From assembly GCA_020831895.1 (NCBI GenBank), contig JAFIFS010000097.1:1-58482 (forward strand): a DNA stretch of 58,482 nucleotides. Direction: 5' to 3'. The notes beneath the pieces are model-generated. The model searched no databases and had not been told where the DNA came from. It was given only the letters and a program-made list of their open reading frames with translations. Each line of letters begins with the position of its first letter. The stretch's first letter is position 1. The DNA comes from Chromatiales bacterium. GTDB taxonomy: Bacteria; Pseudomonadota; Gammaproteobacteria; Steroidobacterales; GCA-2729495. The position numbers and the translations under genes were made by a program. Positions 40,001 to 49,224 of the stretch are shown here, piece after piece.

Positions 40001-42004
40001 ATGGGCCCGACATCCCGCGGCGAGCACCAGCAGCACTCCGCCCTGCGGGAGGCGATTGCCCGTCTGTGCCAGCCACCACTCACCCGCCACGGCCTGGTGT
40101 CCGGGCTTTGCCTGGCCGCCTGGCTACCCATGGCCGCATCGGCGCTGTCGCTGGGTGAGCTGAACGTCCAGTCAAGGCTGGGCCAGCCCCTGAACGCGAG
40201 CGTGCCCGTCCGGCTGGCACCGGGCGAGACGCTGGCGCCAGAGTGCGTCACACAGTCCTTCGGCAGCGGCGGGCTACCTGCCGTGCCGGGCCTGCGCGTC
40301 AACACGCCGCGGGTGAACCAGCCAGGCAACTACCAGCTGCAGCTCAGCTCGCCGCGCGCACTGACCGAGCCGCTTTACGGCATCCAGTTGCGCGTCGCCT
40401 GTCCCGGTACGCCGGTCATGGTCCGGCAGTTCGTGCTGATGGTCGACCCGCCGGGAGCAGCCACAGGACCCGCAGCGGTATCCGGTGCACTCGAATCGGG
40501 TGCGACGACCCAGGCACCTGCCGCCCGCCAATCGCCCCCGACCGTGACCGCAGCAGCACCGGCAGCCCCGCAGCGGGCAACGCCTGCACCGACGCGCGAG
40601 CGGACTCCCGTCAGCGCGGGCAGCAGCTACCAGGTGCAGCCGGGCGACACTCTTTCCGGAATCGCCGGGCGCGTCAGCGAGCGCAACGGCCGATCGCTCT
40701 GGCAGATGGCCGACCTGATTTTCAGCGCCAACCCGGACGCCTTCATCGGCGGCAATCCGGACCGCCTGCGGGCGGGCAGCGAGCTGTTCATTCCAATGGC
40801 GGGACAGCCCGTGACGCGGACTGCAACTCCGGAGCCTGTGCCGGCAGCAGCGCCGCCCGAACTGCCCCCGCGCCTCGCAGTGCCGATGGTGCGGCTGGAG
40901 GAACCCGTTGCACGACCGGCACCAGCCATCCAGGCCACCAGCCCGCCGGAGACAGCGGCCCCGCTGACGCCGCCGGGCGGCGCGGAGCGCGTATCGGGCC
41001 CGGTCGCGGCCACGGCGCCGATCGAACTGCCGCCACGCCAGGGCGTGAGCCCGGCGCTGGCCACTGCGGCCGGTCTGCTGCTGGGCCTGGTGCTCAGCCT
41101 GCTTCTGGGTCGATTCGGTCTTGGCGGGCCCCGGCGTGAGCCGGAGGGCGGCCGGCAGGCTGCGCCTGAAGCGGCGCCTGTGCCGGAGTCGCTTGCCCTG
41201 CCGGCAGCACAGACCGTGCCCAGGGCCAACCCCGGCATGGAAGTGACGGAAGGCCCCCTGCCCGCGCTGGCGGTAGCAGACACCAGCGCCCGGGCTCGAG
41301 CGCCCGTCGCCGCAGCGGAAGAGGACATCACCAACGAGCTCAGCGCGCTGTTCGGCGTCGAGGACGACACGCGCGACATGCCCCAGCCCGCGGGCCGGCA
41401 GGACACAGCGGAACTGCCCGCGCTCGAGGCCGTCTTTGGCAGCGACGGAGAAGCCACGACAGGCACGGCGACCATGGCGGCGATCCACGTGCCGGGCAGC
41501 AGCAGCCGCGAGGAACCGACCGTGGAAAACCCGTTGCTGCCGCAACGGGAGATAAGTGCCGATGCCGGCTCGACCATCGGCGATCTCGAGGACGACGAGC
41601 TGCCGGTGGTCGACGAGGAAGCATCCGGCATCGACTGGCCGCTGGAGGACACGGTGCGGGAGACCGTCGTGGTTGCCGAGGCCGTGCCCGACAAGGCTGC
41701 GACAGCCGTAGCGGACACCGGAAGCAGCCTGGACCTGCAGTCGCTGGCCGCCTCGGCCGACAGCGATGACAGCCTGTCCGACAGCCTGATCGAGGCCCTG
41801 AGACTGCTCGAGCAGGACTACCAGCAGGAGCTCACCTCGACACAGCTGGCCAGCGAAGTCGCTGAAGCCGACCTGCGCATCGAGTCTGCCGCCAGCCGCG
41901 CCAGCGCATCCGCGGATGCAGGGGACCAGCGTGACCAGGCGCAGGAAGAGGGCGCGGAGGCCGAGTCCGTGGCGCCGACCGGGCGCCACAGGATCGCCAG
42001 CTGA
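40001..42004 (+). CDS. Short FimV-like protein (FimV N-terminal domain, LysM, one TM, acidic tail)
   Basis: A 667-aa protein. A hydrophobic signal segment (LVSGLCLAAWLPMAASA, about 34-50) is followed by a FimV-type N-terminal domain (LSLGELNVQSRLGQPLNASV), a Pro/Ala linker, a LysM domain (about 208-265, YQVQPGDTLSGIAG), a membrane segment (about 348-373) and an acidic cytosolic tail. It lacks the C-terminal TPR-like FimV motif found in the protein at 27819-30860. The start is uncertain: an ATG at 39884 overlaps the FimX-like stop (ATGA), but the codons from 39884 to 40000 are AT-rich at third positions and unlike the rest, so I prefer the ATG at 40001. Probably a pilus-polarity partner of the FimX-like protein (inference). 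Confidence 0.8.
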   Translation: MGPTSRGEHQQHSALREAIARLCQPPLTRHGLVSGLCLAAWLPMAASALSLGELNVQSRLGQPLNASVPVRLAPGETLAPECVTQSFGSGGLPAVPGLRVNTPRVNQPGNYQLQLSSPRALTEPLYGIQLRVACPGTPVMVRQFVLMVDPPGAATGPAAVSGALESGATTQAPAARQSPPTVTAAAPAAPQRATPAPTRERTPVSAGSSYQVQPGDTLSGIAGRVSERNGRSLWQMADLIFSANPDAFIGGNPDRLRAGSELFIPMAGQPVTRTATPEPVPAAAPPELPPRLAVPMVRLEEPVARPAPAIQATSPPETAAPLTPPGGAERVSGPVAATAPIELPPRQGVSPALATAAGLLLGLVLSLLLGRFGLGGPRREPEGGRQAAPEAAPVPESLALPAAQTVPRANPGMEVTEGPLPALAVADTSARARAPVAAAEEDITNELSALFGVEDDTRDMPQPAGRQDTAELPALEAVFGSDGEATTGTATMAAIHVPGSSSREEPTVENPLLPQREISADAGSTIGDLEDDELPVVDEEASGIDWPLEDTVRETVVVAEAVPDKAATAVADTGSSLDLQSLAASADSDDSLSDSLIEALRLLEQDYQQELTSTQLASEVAEADLRIESAASRASASADAGDQRDQAQEEGAEAESVAPTGRHRIAS

Positions 42005-44266
42005 TCAACCCGCGACGCTGAGCTGCTCGACCTTGCGCCAGCCCCGGGGAAGCAGGTTCCCGCGGCGCCCGCGCTCACCCGCATAGGCCGCCAGGTCGCC
42101 CGGCTTCAGGGTCATGACGCGCGCACCGCTGCCAACCTGCAGTGACTGGCCCTGGCCCAGGACAGCAACGGCAACCAGCCGCTCCTCGCCGCTGCGGTAG
42201 CGGGCAGCCGGAATGCCGAGCAGCTTGTTGCCCTTGCCGCGCGCAAGCTCGGGCAGGTCCGCCGCAGGAAATACCAGGAGCCGGCCCTCGGAACTCACCG
42301 CAGCGACTGCAAGCTGCCCGGGAAACTCCCCTTCGGGGCACGGGGCCGGGACGATGACCTCGCCGCCTTCCGGCACCCGCAGCAGCGACTTGCCCGCCCG
42401 GTTGCGTGACTGCGTTTCGGCCAGCTGGACGAAGAAGCCGTACCCGGCATCGCTCGCGACCAGCCAGCGCGTCTGGGGCTCGCCGATCATGACGCCGGCG
42501 AAGCTCGCGCCATCCGGGGGATTCAGTCGCCCGGACAGCGGCTCGCCCTGCCCGCGTGCCGAAGGCAGCGTATGCGCCGGCAGGCAATAGGCCCGGCCTG
42601 TGCTGTCGAGGAACACTGCGTTCTGGTTGCTGCGCCCGCGCGCTGCCGAACGCAGCGCATCCCCGGCCTTGTAGTTCAGCGTGGCCGGGTCGAGTTCATG
42701 GCCGCGCGCGGCCCTCACCCAGCCGCGCAGGGAGAGCACCACCGTCACCGGTTCGCTCGCGACGAGCTCCGTCTCGTCCAGTGCCTGGGCGGCAGGGCGG
42801 CTGACGATACGGCAGCGACGCTCGTCCCCGTGCAGCTCGCCGAATTCCACCAGTTCGCCGCGCACCAGGGCGACCAGCTTCGACTTGCTGCCAAGGGTCG
42901 CGCGCAGCCGCTTGCGCTCGGCCGCCAGCTCGGACTGTTCCCCGCGGATGCGTTCCTCCTCCAGCCGTGCGAGATGACGCAGGCGCAGGTTCAGGATCGC
43001 ATCCGCCTGGATCTCGCTGAGGTCGAAGCGGCGCATCAGTTCGGCACGCGGATCATCCTCCTCGCGGATGATCCGGATCACCTCGTCGATGTTGAGGAAC
43101 GCGACCAGCAGCCCGTCGAGGATGTGCAGCCGCTCGTCCACGCGGTCGAGCCGGAACTGCAGCCGGCGGCGCACGGTCGCGGTACGGAACTCGAGCCACT
43201 CGACCAGTATCCCGCGCAGGCTGCGCAGCCCCGGGCGGCCATCGAGGCCGATCAGGTTCATGTTGACCCGGAGCGTGCGCTCGAGGTCGGTGGTCGCGAA
43301 CAGGTGGCTCATCAGGCTGTCGGCATCGACCCGGTTCGAGCGCGGGCTGATGACGAGGCGGACAGGGTTCTCGTGGTCGGACTCGTCGCGCAGGTCCTCG
43401 ACCATCGGCAGCTTCTTCGCCCGCATCTGGGCGGCGATCTGCTCGAGGACACGCCCGCCCGAGACCTGCCAGGGGAGCGCGTTGACGACGATGTCGGCGC
43501 CCTCCCGCTCCCAGGTCGCGCGCACGCGCAGGCTGCCGTTGCCGCTGCGGTAGATCGCCGCGACGTCCGCGGCGGGCGTGATGAGCTCGCCGCCGGTCGG
43601 AAAGTCGGGTGCCGGCAGCACGCGGGCGAGCGCCTTCTCGTCTGCCCCGGGATCGTCAAGCAGCAGCAGCAGCGCCGCGACGACCTCGCGCAGGTTGTGC
43701 GGCGGGATGTCGGTTGACAGGCCGACGGCGATGCCGCTCGCGCCGTTCAGCAGCAGGTTGGGCAGCCTGGCCGGCAGCAGCACGGGCTCTTCCAGCGTGC
43801 CGTCGAAGTTCGGCTGCCACTCGACGGTGCCCTGGTCGAGCTCGTCGAGCAGCACGGCCGCATAGGCCGTGAGCCGCGCCTCGGTGTAACGCATCGCCGC
43901 GAAGGATTTCGGGTCGTCGCTGGAACCCCAGTTGCCCTGGCCGTCGATCACCGGGTAGCGGTAGGCGAAGGGCTGCGCCATGTGGACCATCGCCTCATAG
44001 CAGGCCGAGTCCCCGTGCGGATGGAACTTGCCGATCACGTCACCGACGGTGCGGGCGCTTTTCTTGGGCTTGCTCCCCGCCTTCAGGCCGAGCTCGCTCA
44101 TCGCGTAGACGATGCGCCGCTGGACGGGCTTGAGACCGTCGGCGATGTGCGGCAGCGCGCGGTCGAGGATCACGTACATCGAGTAGTCGAGGTACGCCTT
44201 CTCGGTGAAGCTGCGCAGCGCGAGCTTCTCGACGGACTCGAACTCGAGCCGGTTCTGCGTTGACAT
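42005..44266 (-). CDS. parC: DNA topoisomerase IV subunit A
   Basis: The DNA-cleaving subunit of topoisomerase IV, which unlinks replicated chromosomes. The 753-aa product (start ATG 44266, [20 protein letters not shown]) has the quinolone-resistance region [19 protein letters not shown] with wild-type serine and glutamate, and the catalytic tyrosine in [15 protein letters not shown]-terminal beta-pinwheel domain follows. The ParC/GyrA choice rests on the adjacent parE and the ParC-like start and size. Its stop codon abuts the convergent FimV-like stop, forming TGATCA. parE lies upstream, 28 bp away. Confidence 0.95.
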   Translation of the reverse strand: MSTQNRLEFESVEKLALRSFTEKAYLDYSMYVILDRALPHIADGLKPVQRRIVYAMSELGLKAGSKPKKSARTVGDVIGKFHPHGDSACYEAMVHMAQPFAYRYPVIDGQGNWGSSDDPKSFAAMRYTEARLTAYAAVLLDELDQGTVEWQPNFDGTLEEPVLLPARLPNLLLNGASGIAVGLSTDIPPHNLREVVAALLLLLDDPGADEKALARVLPAPDFPTGGELITPAADVAAIYRSGNGSLRVRATWEREGADIVVNALPWQVSGGRVLEQIAAQMRAKKLPMVEDLRDESDHENPVRLVISPRSNRVDADSLMSHLFATTDLERTLRVNMNLIGLDGRPGLRSLRGILVEWLEFRTATVRRRLQFRLDRVDERLHILDGLLVAFLNIDEVIRIIREEDDPRAELMRRFDLSEIQADAILNLRLRHLARLEEERIRGEQSELAAERKRLRATLGSKSKLVALVRGELVEFGELHGDERRCRIVSRPAAQALDETELVASEPVTVVLSLRGWVRAARGHELDPATLNYKAGDALRSAARGRSNQNAVFLDSTGRAYCLPAHTLPSARGQGEPLSGRLNPPDGASFAGVMIGEPQTRWLVASDAGYGFFVQLAETQSRNRAGKSLLRVPEGGEVIVPAPCPEGEFPGQLAVAAVSSEGRLLVFPAADLPELARGKGNKLLGIPAARYRSGEERLVAVAVLGQGQSLQVGSGARVMTLKPGDLAAYAGERGRRGNLLPRGWRKVEQLSVAG

Positions 44267-44294
44267 CTGCGGTTCCTGTATCGGCGCGGCCGGG

Positions 44295-46178
44295 TCAGAC
44301 CTGCGCCATGTTGCCCTTGGACTCGAGCCACGCACGGCGGTCGGCCGAACGCTTCTTCGCCAGCAGCATGTCCAGCACCTGCTCGGTGTCGTCCTGCGCA
44401 TCGATCACCAGCTGCACCAGCCGCCGCGACTCCGGCGCCATCGTCGTCTCGCGCAGCTGCGTAGGACTCATCTCGCCGAGACCCTTGAAGCGCGTGATCG
44501 CGACCTTGGCGCGCACGTTCTCGGCACGTAGCCGGTCGAGGATACCCTCCCGCTCGTCCTCGTCGAGCGCGTAGTGCACCTCCTTGCCTACGTCGATACG
44601 GAACAGCGGCGGCATGGCGACGAACACGTGCCCGGCTCGGATCAGCTGCGGGAAGTGGCGCATGAAGAGCGCGCAGATCAGCGTCGCGATGTGCTGGCCG
44701 TCGGAATCGGCATCGGCAAGTATGCATATCTTGTGGTAGCGCAGCCCGCCGAGATCGGCACTGCCGGGCTCCACGCCGATCGCCAGGCTGATGTTGCTGA
44801 CTTCCTGCGAGGCCAGCAGCTCTGACTGCTCCACCTCCCAGGTGTTCAGGATCTTGCCACGCAGGGGCAGCACGGCCTGGAACTCCCGGTCGCGCGCCTG
44901 GCGGGCCGAGCCGCCGGCCGAGTCGCCCTCGACCAGGAACAGCTCGCTGCGCGCGGGGTCGGTGCTGCTGCAGTCGGCCAGCTTGCCAGGCAGCGCAGGG
45001 CCGCTGGTCACCTTCTTGCGCACGACCGTGCGGCTTGCCTTGAGCCGGCGCTGCGCATTCTGGATCGCGCGCTCGGCAATCCGGTCGCCGGTGTCCGGGT
45101 GCTGGTTCAGCCAAAGCGCGAGGCTGTCCTTGATGATGCCGCCAACGAATGCGGCACACTCGCGCGAGGTCAGGCGCTCCTTGGTCTGGCCGGAAAACTG
45201 GGGGTCGGCGATCTTGACCGAGAGCACGTAGGCCAGGCCTTCCCAGACATCATCGGGCGCGAGCCGCACACCGCGCGGCAGCAGGCTGCGGAACTCGCAG
45301 TACTCCCGCAGCGCCTCCGTGAGCCCGCTGCGCAGGCCGTTGACGTGGGTCCCGCCCTGCAGCGTCGGGATCAGGTTGACGTAGGATTCGCCGACAGCCT
45401 GGCCGTCCTCGACCCAGGTGAAGGCCCAGTCCACCTCCTCGCGCTGGCCCTGCATGCTGCCCGCCAGTGGTGGCGAGGGCAGCTGCCCGGCCCCGGCCAG
45501 CGCCTCGGACAGGTACTCCTCAAGGCCCCCGGCATAGTGCCACTCGTGGGACTCGGCCGGCTTGTCCACCTCCAGGCGTATGCGCAAGCCCGGGCAGAGC
45601 ACGGCCTTGGCCCGCAGGACATGGCGCAGCTGTGGCACCGAGAACTTCCCCGAGTCGAAGAACGACTCGTCCGGCCAGAAGCGCAGCGTGGTGCCGCTGC
45701 GGCTGCGCGCCACGCTGCCCGTCTCGCGCAGCGGGCTCGTCACCTCGCCGTCGGCGCAGCCCAGCAGGTACTCGCGACCCTCGCGCCGGACACGCACCTC
45801 GAGCTTCTTCGAGAGCGCATTGACCACCGACACGCCAACGCCGTGCAGTCCGCCCGAGAAGCGGTAGTTGCCGTCAGAAAACTTCCCGCCCGCATGCAGG
45901 CGGGTCAGGATAAGCTCGACACCCGGAATCTTCTCGACCGGGTGCAGGTCAACCGGCATCCCGCGCCCGTCATCCTCGACCTCAAGCGAGCCATCGGCGT
46001 GCAGGCGCACCACGATGCTCCTGCAGTGACCCGCCAGAGCCTCATCGACGCTGTTGTCGATCACCTCGTGGGCGAGGTGGTTGGGCCGGCTGGTGTCGGT
46101 GTACATGCCGGGCCGCCGGCGCACCGGGTCCAGGCCCGTAAGCACCTCGATATCGGCGGCGTTGTAGCGCTTGCTCAT
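44295..46178 (-). CDS. parE: DNA topoisomerase IV subunit B
   Basis: The ATPase subunit of topoisomerase IV. The 627-aa product starts [25 protein letters not shown] and has the GHKL motifs [24 protein letters not shown] and [13 protein letters not shown], and the Toprim domain with [11 protein letters not shown] and DADSDGQHI. The length of about 630 identifies ParE rather than GyrB (about 800). It is followed by parC, so both subunits are made from one transcript. It lies 77 bp downstream of the DUF3501 gene. Confidence 0.96.
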   Translation of the reverse strand: MSKRYNAADIEVLTGLDPVRRRPGMYTDTSRPNHLAHEVIDNSVDEALAGHCRSIVVRLHADGSLEVEDDGRGMPVDLHPVEKIPGVELILTRLHAGGKFSDGNYRFSGGLHGVGVSVVNALSKKLEVRVRREGREYLLGCADGEVTSPLRETGSVARSRSGTTLRFWPDESFFDSGKFSVPQLRHVLRAKAVLCPGLRIRLEVDKPAESHEWHYAGGLEEYLSEALAGAGQLPSPPLAGSMQGQREEVDWAFTWVEDGQAVGESYVNLIPTLQGGTHVNGLRSGLTEALREYCEFRSLLPRGVRLAPDDVWEGLAYVLSVKIADPQFSGQTKERLTSRECAAFVGGIIKDSLALWLNQHPDTGDRIAERAIQNAQRRLKASRTVVRKKVTSGPALPGKLADCSSTDPARSELFLVEGDSAGGSARQARDREFQAVLPLRGKILNTWEVEQSELLASQEVSNISLAIGVEPGSADLGGLRYHKICILADADSDGQHIATLICALFMRHFPQLIRAGHVFVAMPPLFRIDVGKEVHYALDEDEREGILDRLRAENVRAKVAITRFKGLGEMSPTQLRETTMAPESRRLVQLVIDAQDDTEQVLDMLLAKKRSADRRAWLESKGNMAQV

Positions 46179-46223
46179 CGTGACCCATGGTGCCCAGTGC
46201 TGCGATGGCCGCGCATCTTATCA

Positions 46224-46244
46224 GGGTGCAGGGAAAGTGCACCC
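46224..46244. other. Inverted repeat in the DUF3501-parE gap
   Basis: GGGTGCA (46224-46230) and TGCACCC (46238-46244) flank a 7-nt spacer. On the minus strand it is followed by TGATAAGAT, in which TAAGAT could be a -10 box for parE. The repeat could end the rubrerythrin operon transcript (no U-tract) or be an operator for parE. The gap holds no gene. Confidence 0.35.
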
Positions 46245-46255
46245 CGCGCGAGCGT

Positions 46256-46840
46256 TCAGTCGAGGTCGGCGATCAGCGACTCGCGCACCAGCTCGGGCAC
46301 CGGGTGGTCGTCGAGGCGATACTCGGGGTGATCCACGCCGGCATGCAGCGCGGCCCCGGCACGCAGCGCGTCGACCATTGCGGACGTGAGCTCGAAACGC
46401 AGGAAGTGCACGGCCGAGGTCTTGTCCGCCGTCGTCCGGTCCAGGTCCTCGTCGGCGATCGGGCGCACCTTGTCGTGGCCGGTGACCTGCAGCCACACGT
46501 GGTCCTCTATCCCGACCAGCCGTGCCAGCGCGGCGCGGCGCTCGTCCACCTCCGGATACTCGACCATCATCGTCGCCTTCCAATTGCTGCCGTCCGGGAT
46601 CAGCGGGTTGTAGGCATCGAGCTCGGACTGGATCTCCTCGGCCTCGAACAGCCGCTCCACGCGCAGCATCTCCTGCACCTGGTATTGCATCGTCAGGCGG
46701 TCTTCGAAATACAGGGTCACGTGGTCGCCCAGGGGCAGCCGGCGGTGCCGCTTGTGCTCGACCACCCTGGCGCGGAACTGGTCGCGCATCCTGGCGTAGC
46801 TTTCCAGCGAGTGCAGGTCTGCGGGCGTGAGCTTGTTCAT
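46256..46840 (-). CDS. DUF3501 family protein
   Basis: A 194-aa soluble protein of a family with no assigned function. The family-typical stretch is MTMQYQVQEMLRVERLFEAE, followed by DAYNPLIPDGSNWKATMM and FLRFELTSAMVDALRAGA. No signal peptide, membrane segment, cysteine or obvious metal motif is present. It is the last gene of the rubrerythrin / Fe-S protein / DUF3501 operon, a triad that occurs together in many proteobacteria, so it probably works with the Fe-S protein. Start at 46840 (MNKLTPADLHSLES), 17 bp after the Fe-S gene. Confidence 0.82.
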   Translation of the reverse strand: MNKLTPADLHSLESYARMRDQFRARVVEHKRHRRLPLGDHVTLYFEDRLTMQYQVQEMLRVERLFEAEEIQSELDAYNPLIPDGSNWKATMMVEYPEVDERRAALARLVGIEDHVWLQVTGHDKVRPIADEDLDRTTADKTSAVHFLRFELTSAMVDALRAGAALHAGVDHPEYRLDDHPVPELVRESLIADLD

Positions 46841-46857
46841 GCTGTCTCCTCCGTGAG

Positions 46858-48204
46858 TCAGATGCCGTAGGCGCTTCTGAGCAGGCGCAGCGGGTGCGTA
46901 TGGGCCTCGCGACTGGTGAGCCCGCCGACCTGAGCAGCGGCCATCGGGCAGTCGCTGCAGAAATGATCGGCGCCGGCCTTGTCCACGCGGCGCGCCACTG
47001 GCGTCGCGATCCTGACTGCCGCCTCGCGGAAGCGCGCCTTCACGCCATAGGTGCCGTCGTGGCCGGAACAGCGCTCGATCACTTCGACGGTGGTGTCGGG
47101 CACCAGCGCCAGCACATCGCGCGTCTTCAGGCCGATGTTCTGCACCCGCAGGTGGCAGGGCACCTGGTAGGCGACCTTGCCCAGGGCCTGGCTGAAGTCG
47201 GTGCGCAGCTTTCCGGCGCGGTGGCGCAGGTGCAGGTAGTGGAATGGATCGAAGAAGGCCTCGGCCACGCGGGCGACCTGGTCGTCGTCCGGGAACATCA
47301 GCGGCAGCTCCTGCTTGAACATCAGCACGCAGGAGGGGACCGGCGCAACGATGTCATAGCCCTGTTCCACCCAGGCCAGCAGCTCCGGCACGTTGACGTT
47401 CTTCGCCGCCTCGACCGACTTCAGGTCGCCGAGCTCGAGTTTCGGCATGCCGCAGCACTGCTCGGTCGCCGCAAGGCGGACCTCGATGCCGTTGTGCCGG
47501 TAGATCGCGACCAGGTCCTCGCACATCTGCGGCAGGTTGTAGTTGCCGTAGCAGGTGGTGAACAGTATCACCTTGCCGGTGGTGCCGTTGGCCGGCTCGA
47601 CCGTCGCGTCGCCGCGCGGCTGTCGCAGCTTTGCCAGCCGCTTGCGGGCAGGCCTGGCTTCGTAGCGGGGTACCGGGGCATCGCGGGCGACACCGAGCGT
47701 CTTCTCCAGCAGCAGCCTTGCCGCCATGTTGCCGTTGGCCGCATTGACCACCTCGGCGACCACGGGCACGCCGGCGATGCTGCCCACCTGGTCGGTCGCG
47801 GATAGCACCCGGTCACGCAGCGGGGCACCCTGCTCGCGGAAGCGCTGCGCCTTGGCCCGCAGCATCAGGTGGGGAAAGTCTACGTCCCACTCGTGTGGCG
47901 GCACGTAGGGGCACTTCGACATGTAGCACATGTCGCAGAGGTAGCATTGATCGACGACTTCCCAGTAGGTCTCGCGGGGCACGCCCTCGAGCTCGCCCTC
48001 GTCCGTTGCGTCGATGGCATCGAACAGCGTCGGGAAGGCATTGCACAGGCTGAAGCAGCGACGGCAGCCGTGGCAGATGTCGAATACGCGATCGAGCTCG
48101 CCGAACAGGGCTTCCTGGTCGTAATACTCGGGCGACTGCCAGTCGATCGGGTGGCGCGTGGGGGCTTCGAGACTGCCCTCGCGGGGCTTCTCAGCTTCAG
48201 TCAT
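46858..48204 (-). CDS. Fe-S protein with heterodisulfide-reductase (HdrD/GlpC) type CCG domains
   Basis: A 448-aa soluble protein. The N-terminal ferredoxin-like domain has two [4Fe-4S] motifs: [11 protein letters not shown] (C44, C47, C50, C54) and [12 protein letters not shown] (C87, C90, C93, C98). Two CCG-type domains follow: the first has [13 protein letters not shown] and a canonical [10 protein letters not shown]; the second has [11 protein letters not shown], then [11 protein letters not shown], where one cysteine of CCG is serine, and a late [11 protein letters not shown]. Such proteins pass electrons or act on quinones, thiols or disulfides; no flavin subunit gene is adjacent. The rubrerythrin gene upstream and DUF3501 downstream suggest an electron supply for peroxide or oxygen detoxification (inference). 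Confidence 0.85.
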   Translation of the reverse strand: MTEAEKPREGSLEAPTRHPIDWQSPEYYDQEALFGELDRVFDICHGCRRCFSLCNAFPTLFDAIDATDEGELEGVPRETYWEVVDQCYLCDMCYMSKCPYVPPHEWDVDFPHLMLRAKAQRFREQGAPLRDRVLSATDQVGSIAGVPVVAEVVNAANGNMAARLLLEKTLGVARDAPVPRYEARPARKRLAKLRQPRGDATVEPANGTTGKVILFTTCYGNYNLPQMCEDLVAIYRHNGIEVRLAATEQCCGMPKLELGDLKSVEAAKNVNVPELLAWVEQGYDIVAPVPSCVLMFKQELPLMFPDDDQVARVAEAFFDPFHYLHLRHRAGKLRTDFSQALGKVAYQVPCHLRVQNIGLKTRDVLALVPDTTVEVIERCSGHDGTYGVKARFREAAVRIATPVARRVDKAGADHFCSDCPMAAAQVGGLTSREAHTHPLRLLRSAYGI

Positions 48205-48274
48205 GGCGCAGGACTCCGGCAGCTTGGCGAGCCGGCCGCCCGGCCGGCAGGGGTTCAGGTGCAGGCAGGCGGCG

Positions 48275-48297
48275 GGTGGGCTGGAGTACAGCCCACC
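48275..48297. other. Hairpin between rubrerythrin and the Fe-S protein gene
   Basis: A 9-bp stem with a 5-nt loop (left arm GGTGGGCTG, right arm CAGCCCACC) lies in the 140-bp gap between the rubrerythrin stop (48345) and the Fe-S gene start (48204). It could be an attenuator or mRNA-stabilising hairpin that makes rubrerythrin more abundant than the downstream products. A second GC-rich near-palindrome (GCCGGCC and GGCCGGC) lies closer to 48230. No gene is seen in this gap. Confidence 0.45.
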
Positions 48298-48344
48298 GCT
48301 GCCGCCGGCCTGGCGATGCGCAGCGGCGCAGCGCCATGCTCGCC

Positions 48345-48764
48345 TCAGGCGTCGAGGTTGTCCAGTGCCTTCTGGAAGCGGTTTGCGTGCGACCGCTCGG
48401 CACGGGCCAGCGTCTCGAACCAGTCCGCGATTTCCTCAAAGCCCTCGTCGCGAGCCGTCTTGGCCATGCCAGGGTACATGTCCGTGTACTCGTGTGTCTC
48501 ACCGGCGATGGCCGCCTTCAGGTTGTCCGAGGTCTGGCCGATCTTCAGGCCGGTCGCCGGGTCACCGACGGCCTCGAGGTACTCAAGGTGACCATGCGCG
48601 TGGCCCGTCTCGCCCTCGGCGGTGGAACGGAACACGGCGGCGACATCGTTATAGCCCTCGACGTCGGCCTTGGCCGCGAAATACAGGTAACGGCGGTTAG
48701 CCTGGGACTCGCCCGAGAAGGCGTCCTTGAGATTCGTCTCGGTCTTGCTGCCCTTGAGTTGCAC
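48345..48764 (-). CDS. Rubrerythrin without the rubredoxin domain (erythrin-type diiron protein)
   Basis: A 139-aa diiron protein that reduces peroxide. It is a four-helix bundle with the ligand set E19 (GESQANRRY), E52 and H55 ([10 protein letters not shown]), E89 and E92 ([12 protein letters not shown]), and E123 and H126 ([11 protein letters not shown]). It stops right after the ferritin-like domain and lacks the C-terminal FeS4 rubredoxin module of full rubrerythrins, so the electron donor must come from elsewhere, perhaps the Fe-S protein encoded next. The start is a GTG with GAGGAG 8 bases upstream. It is the first gene of the operon. Confidence 0.9.
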   Translation of the reverse strand: MQLKGSKTETNLKDAFSGESQANRRYLYFAAKADVEGYNDVAAVFRSTAEGETGHAHGHLEYLEAVGDPATGLKIGQTSDNLKAAIAGETHEYTDMYPGMAKTARDEGFEEIADWFETLARAERSHANRFQKALDNLDA

Positions 48765-48810
48765 GTTGTGTCTCCTCGCTTGCAGGCCCGGCAGGTGCCG
48801 GGGTGGCTGG

Positions 48811-48858
48811 ATTTTAGACTGAGTCTAAAATTCTAGGGGCGGGCCGGGACAGCGTCAA
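48811..48858 (-). promoter_or_regulatory. Rubrerythrin operon promoter with a perfect 10-1-10 palindromic operator
   Basis: On the minus strand TTGACG (48858-48853) and TAGAAT (48835-48830) are spaced by exactly 17 bp, a strong sigma-70 promoter. From 48831 to 48811 lies a perfect inverted repeat: ATTTTAGACT, one central base, AGTCTAAAAT. It overlaps the end of the -10 and covers the transcription start, the classic site for a repressor. Its AT-rich sequence stands out from the GC-rich surroundings. The regulator is unknown; the GACT/AGTC core recalls Rrf2-family sites, but this is only a resemblance. The site does not look like Fur, FNR or LexA boxes. Confidence 0.8.
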
Positions 48859-48930
48859 CTGCCCTTCGTTGACCCGGTGCGGAGCCTGTGCGAGCCTCGC
48901 GACCCGGAATGCATGAGGACCAGCGGCACC

Positions 48931-49182
48931 ATGAACACACGCAAGCGCGCGACAGACCTGGAGAAATCCCTGGCCGACCTCGAGGCCATCGTCGAGCGGC
49001 TGGAAAGCGGCGAACTCACCATGGACAAGGCGCTGAAGGAGTTCGAGCGCGGTGTGCGCCTGAGCCGGGAGTGCCAGACCGCGCTCAAGGAAGCCGAGCA
49101 GCGCGTGCAGATCCTGCTGGGCCCGGACCTCGAGGATTTCGCGATCGAGGACGACGAGGAAACGGCCGGGGAAGAGGACTGA
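48931..49182 (+). CDS. xseB: Exodeoxyribonuclease VII small subunit
   Basis: The small subunit of the single-strand-specific exonuclease VII, with XseA. The 83-aa product (start ATG 48931, [14 protein letters not shown]) has the two-helix core [21 protein letters not shown] and an acidic C-terminal tail ([14 protein letters not shown]). Upstream in-frame ATGs at 48877 and 48913 exist but add non-homologous residues. In most gammaproteobacteria xseB is followed by ispA and dxs; here it stands alone, divergent from the rubrerythrin operon and convergent with a kinase gene. Confidence 0.92.
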   Translation: MNTRKRATDLEKSLADLEAIVERLESGELTMDKALKEFERGVRLSRECQTALKEAEQRVQILLGPDLEDFAIEDDEETAGEED

Positions 49183-49224
49183 GGGCCAACCGCTCGAGGG
49201 GCTTGCGGGCCGCCCCGGCCGCGC

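Noticed and set aside
43980-44060. Fluoroquinolone-resistance change in parC
   Set aside because: The segment [12 protein letters not shown] has the wild-type serine and glutamate.
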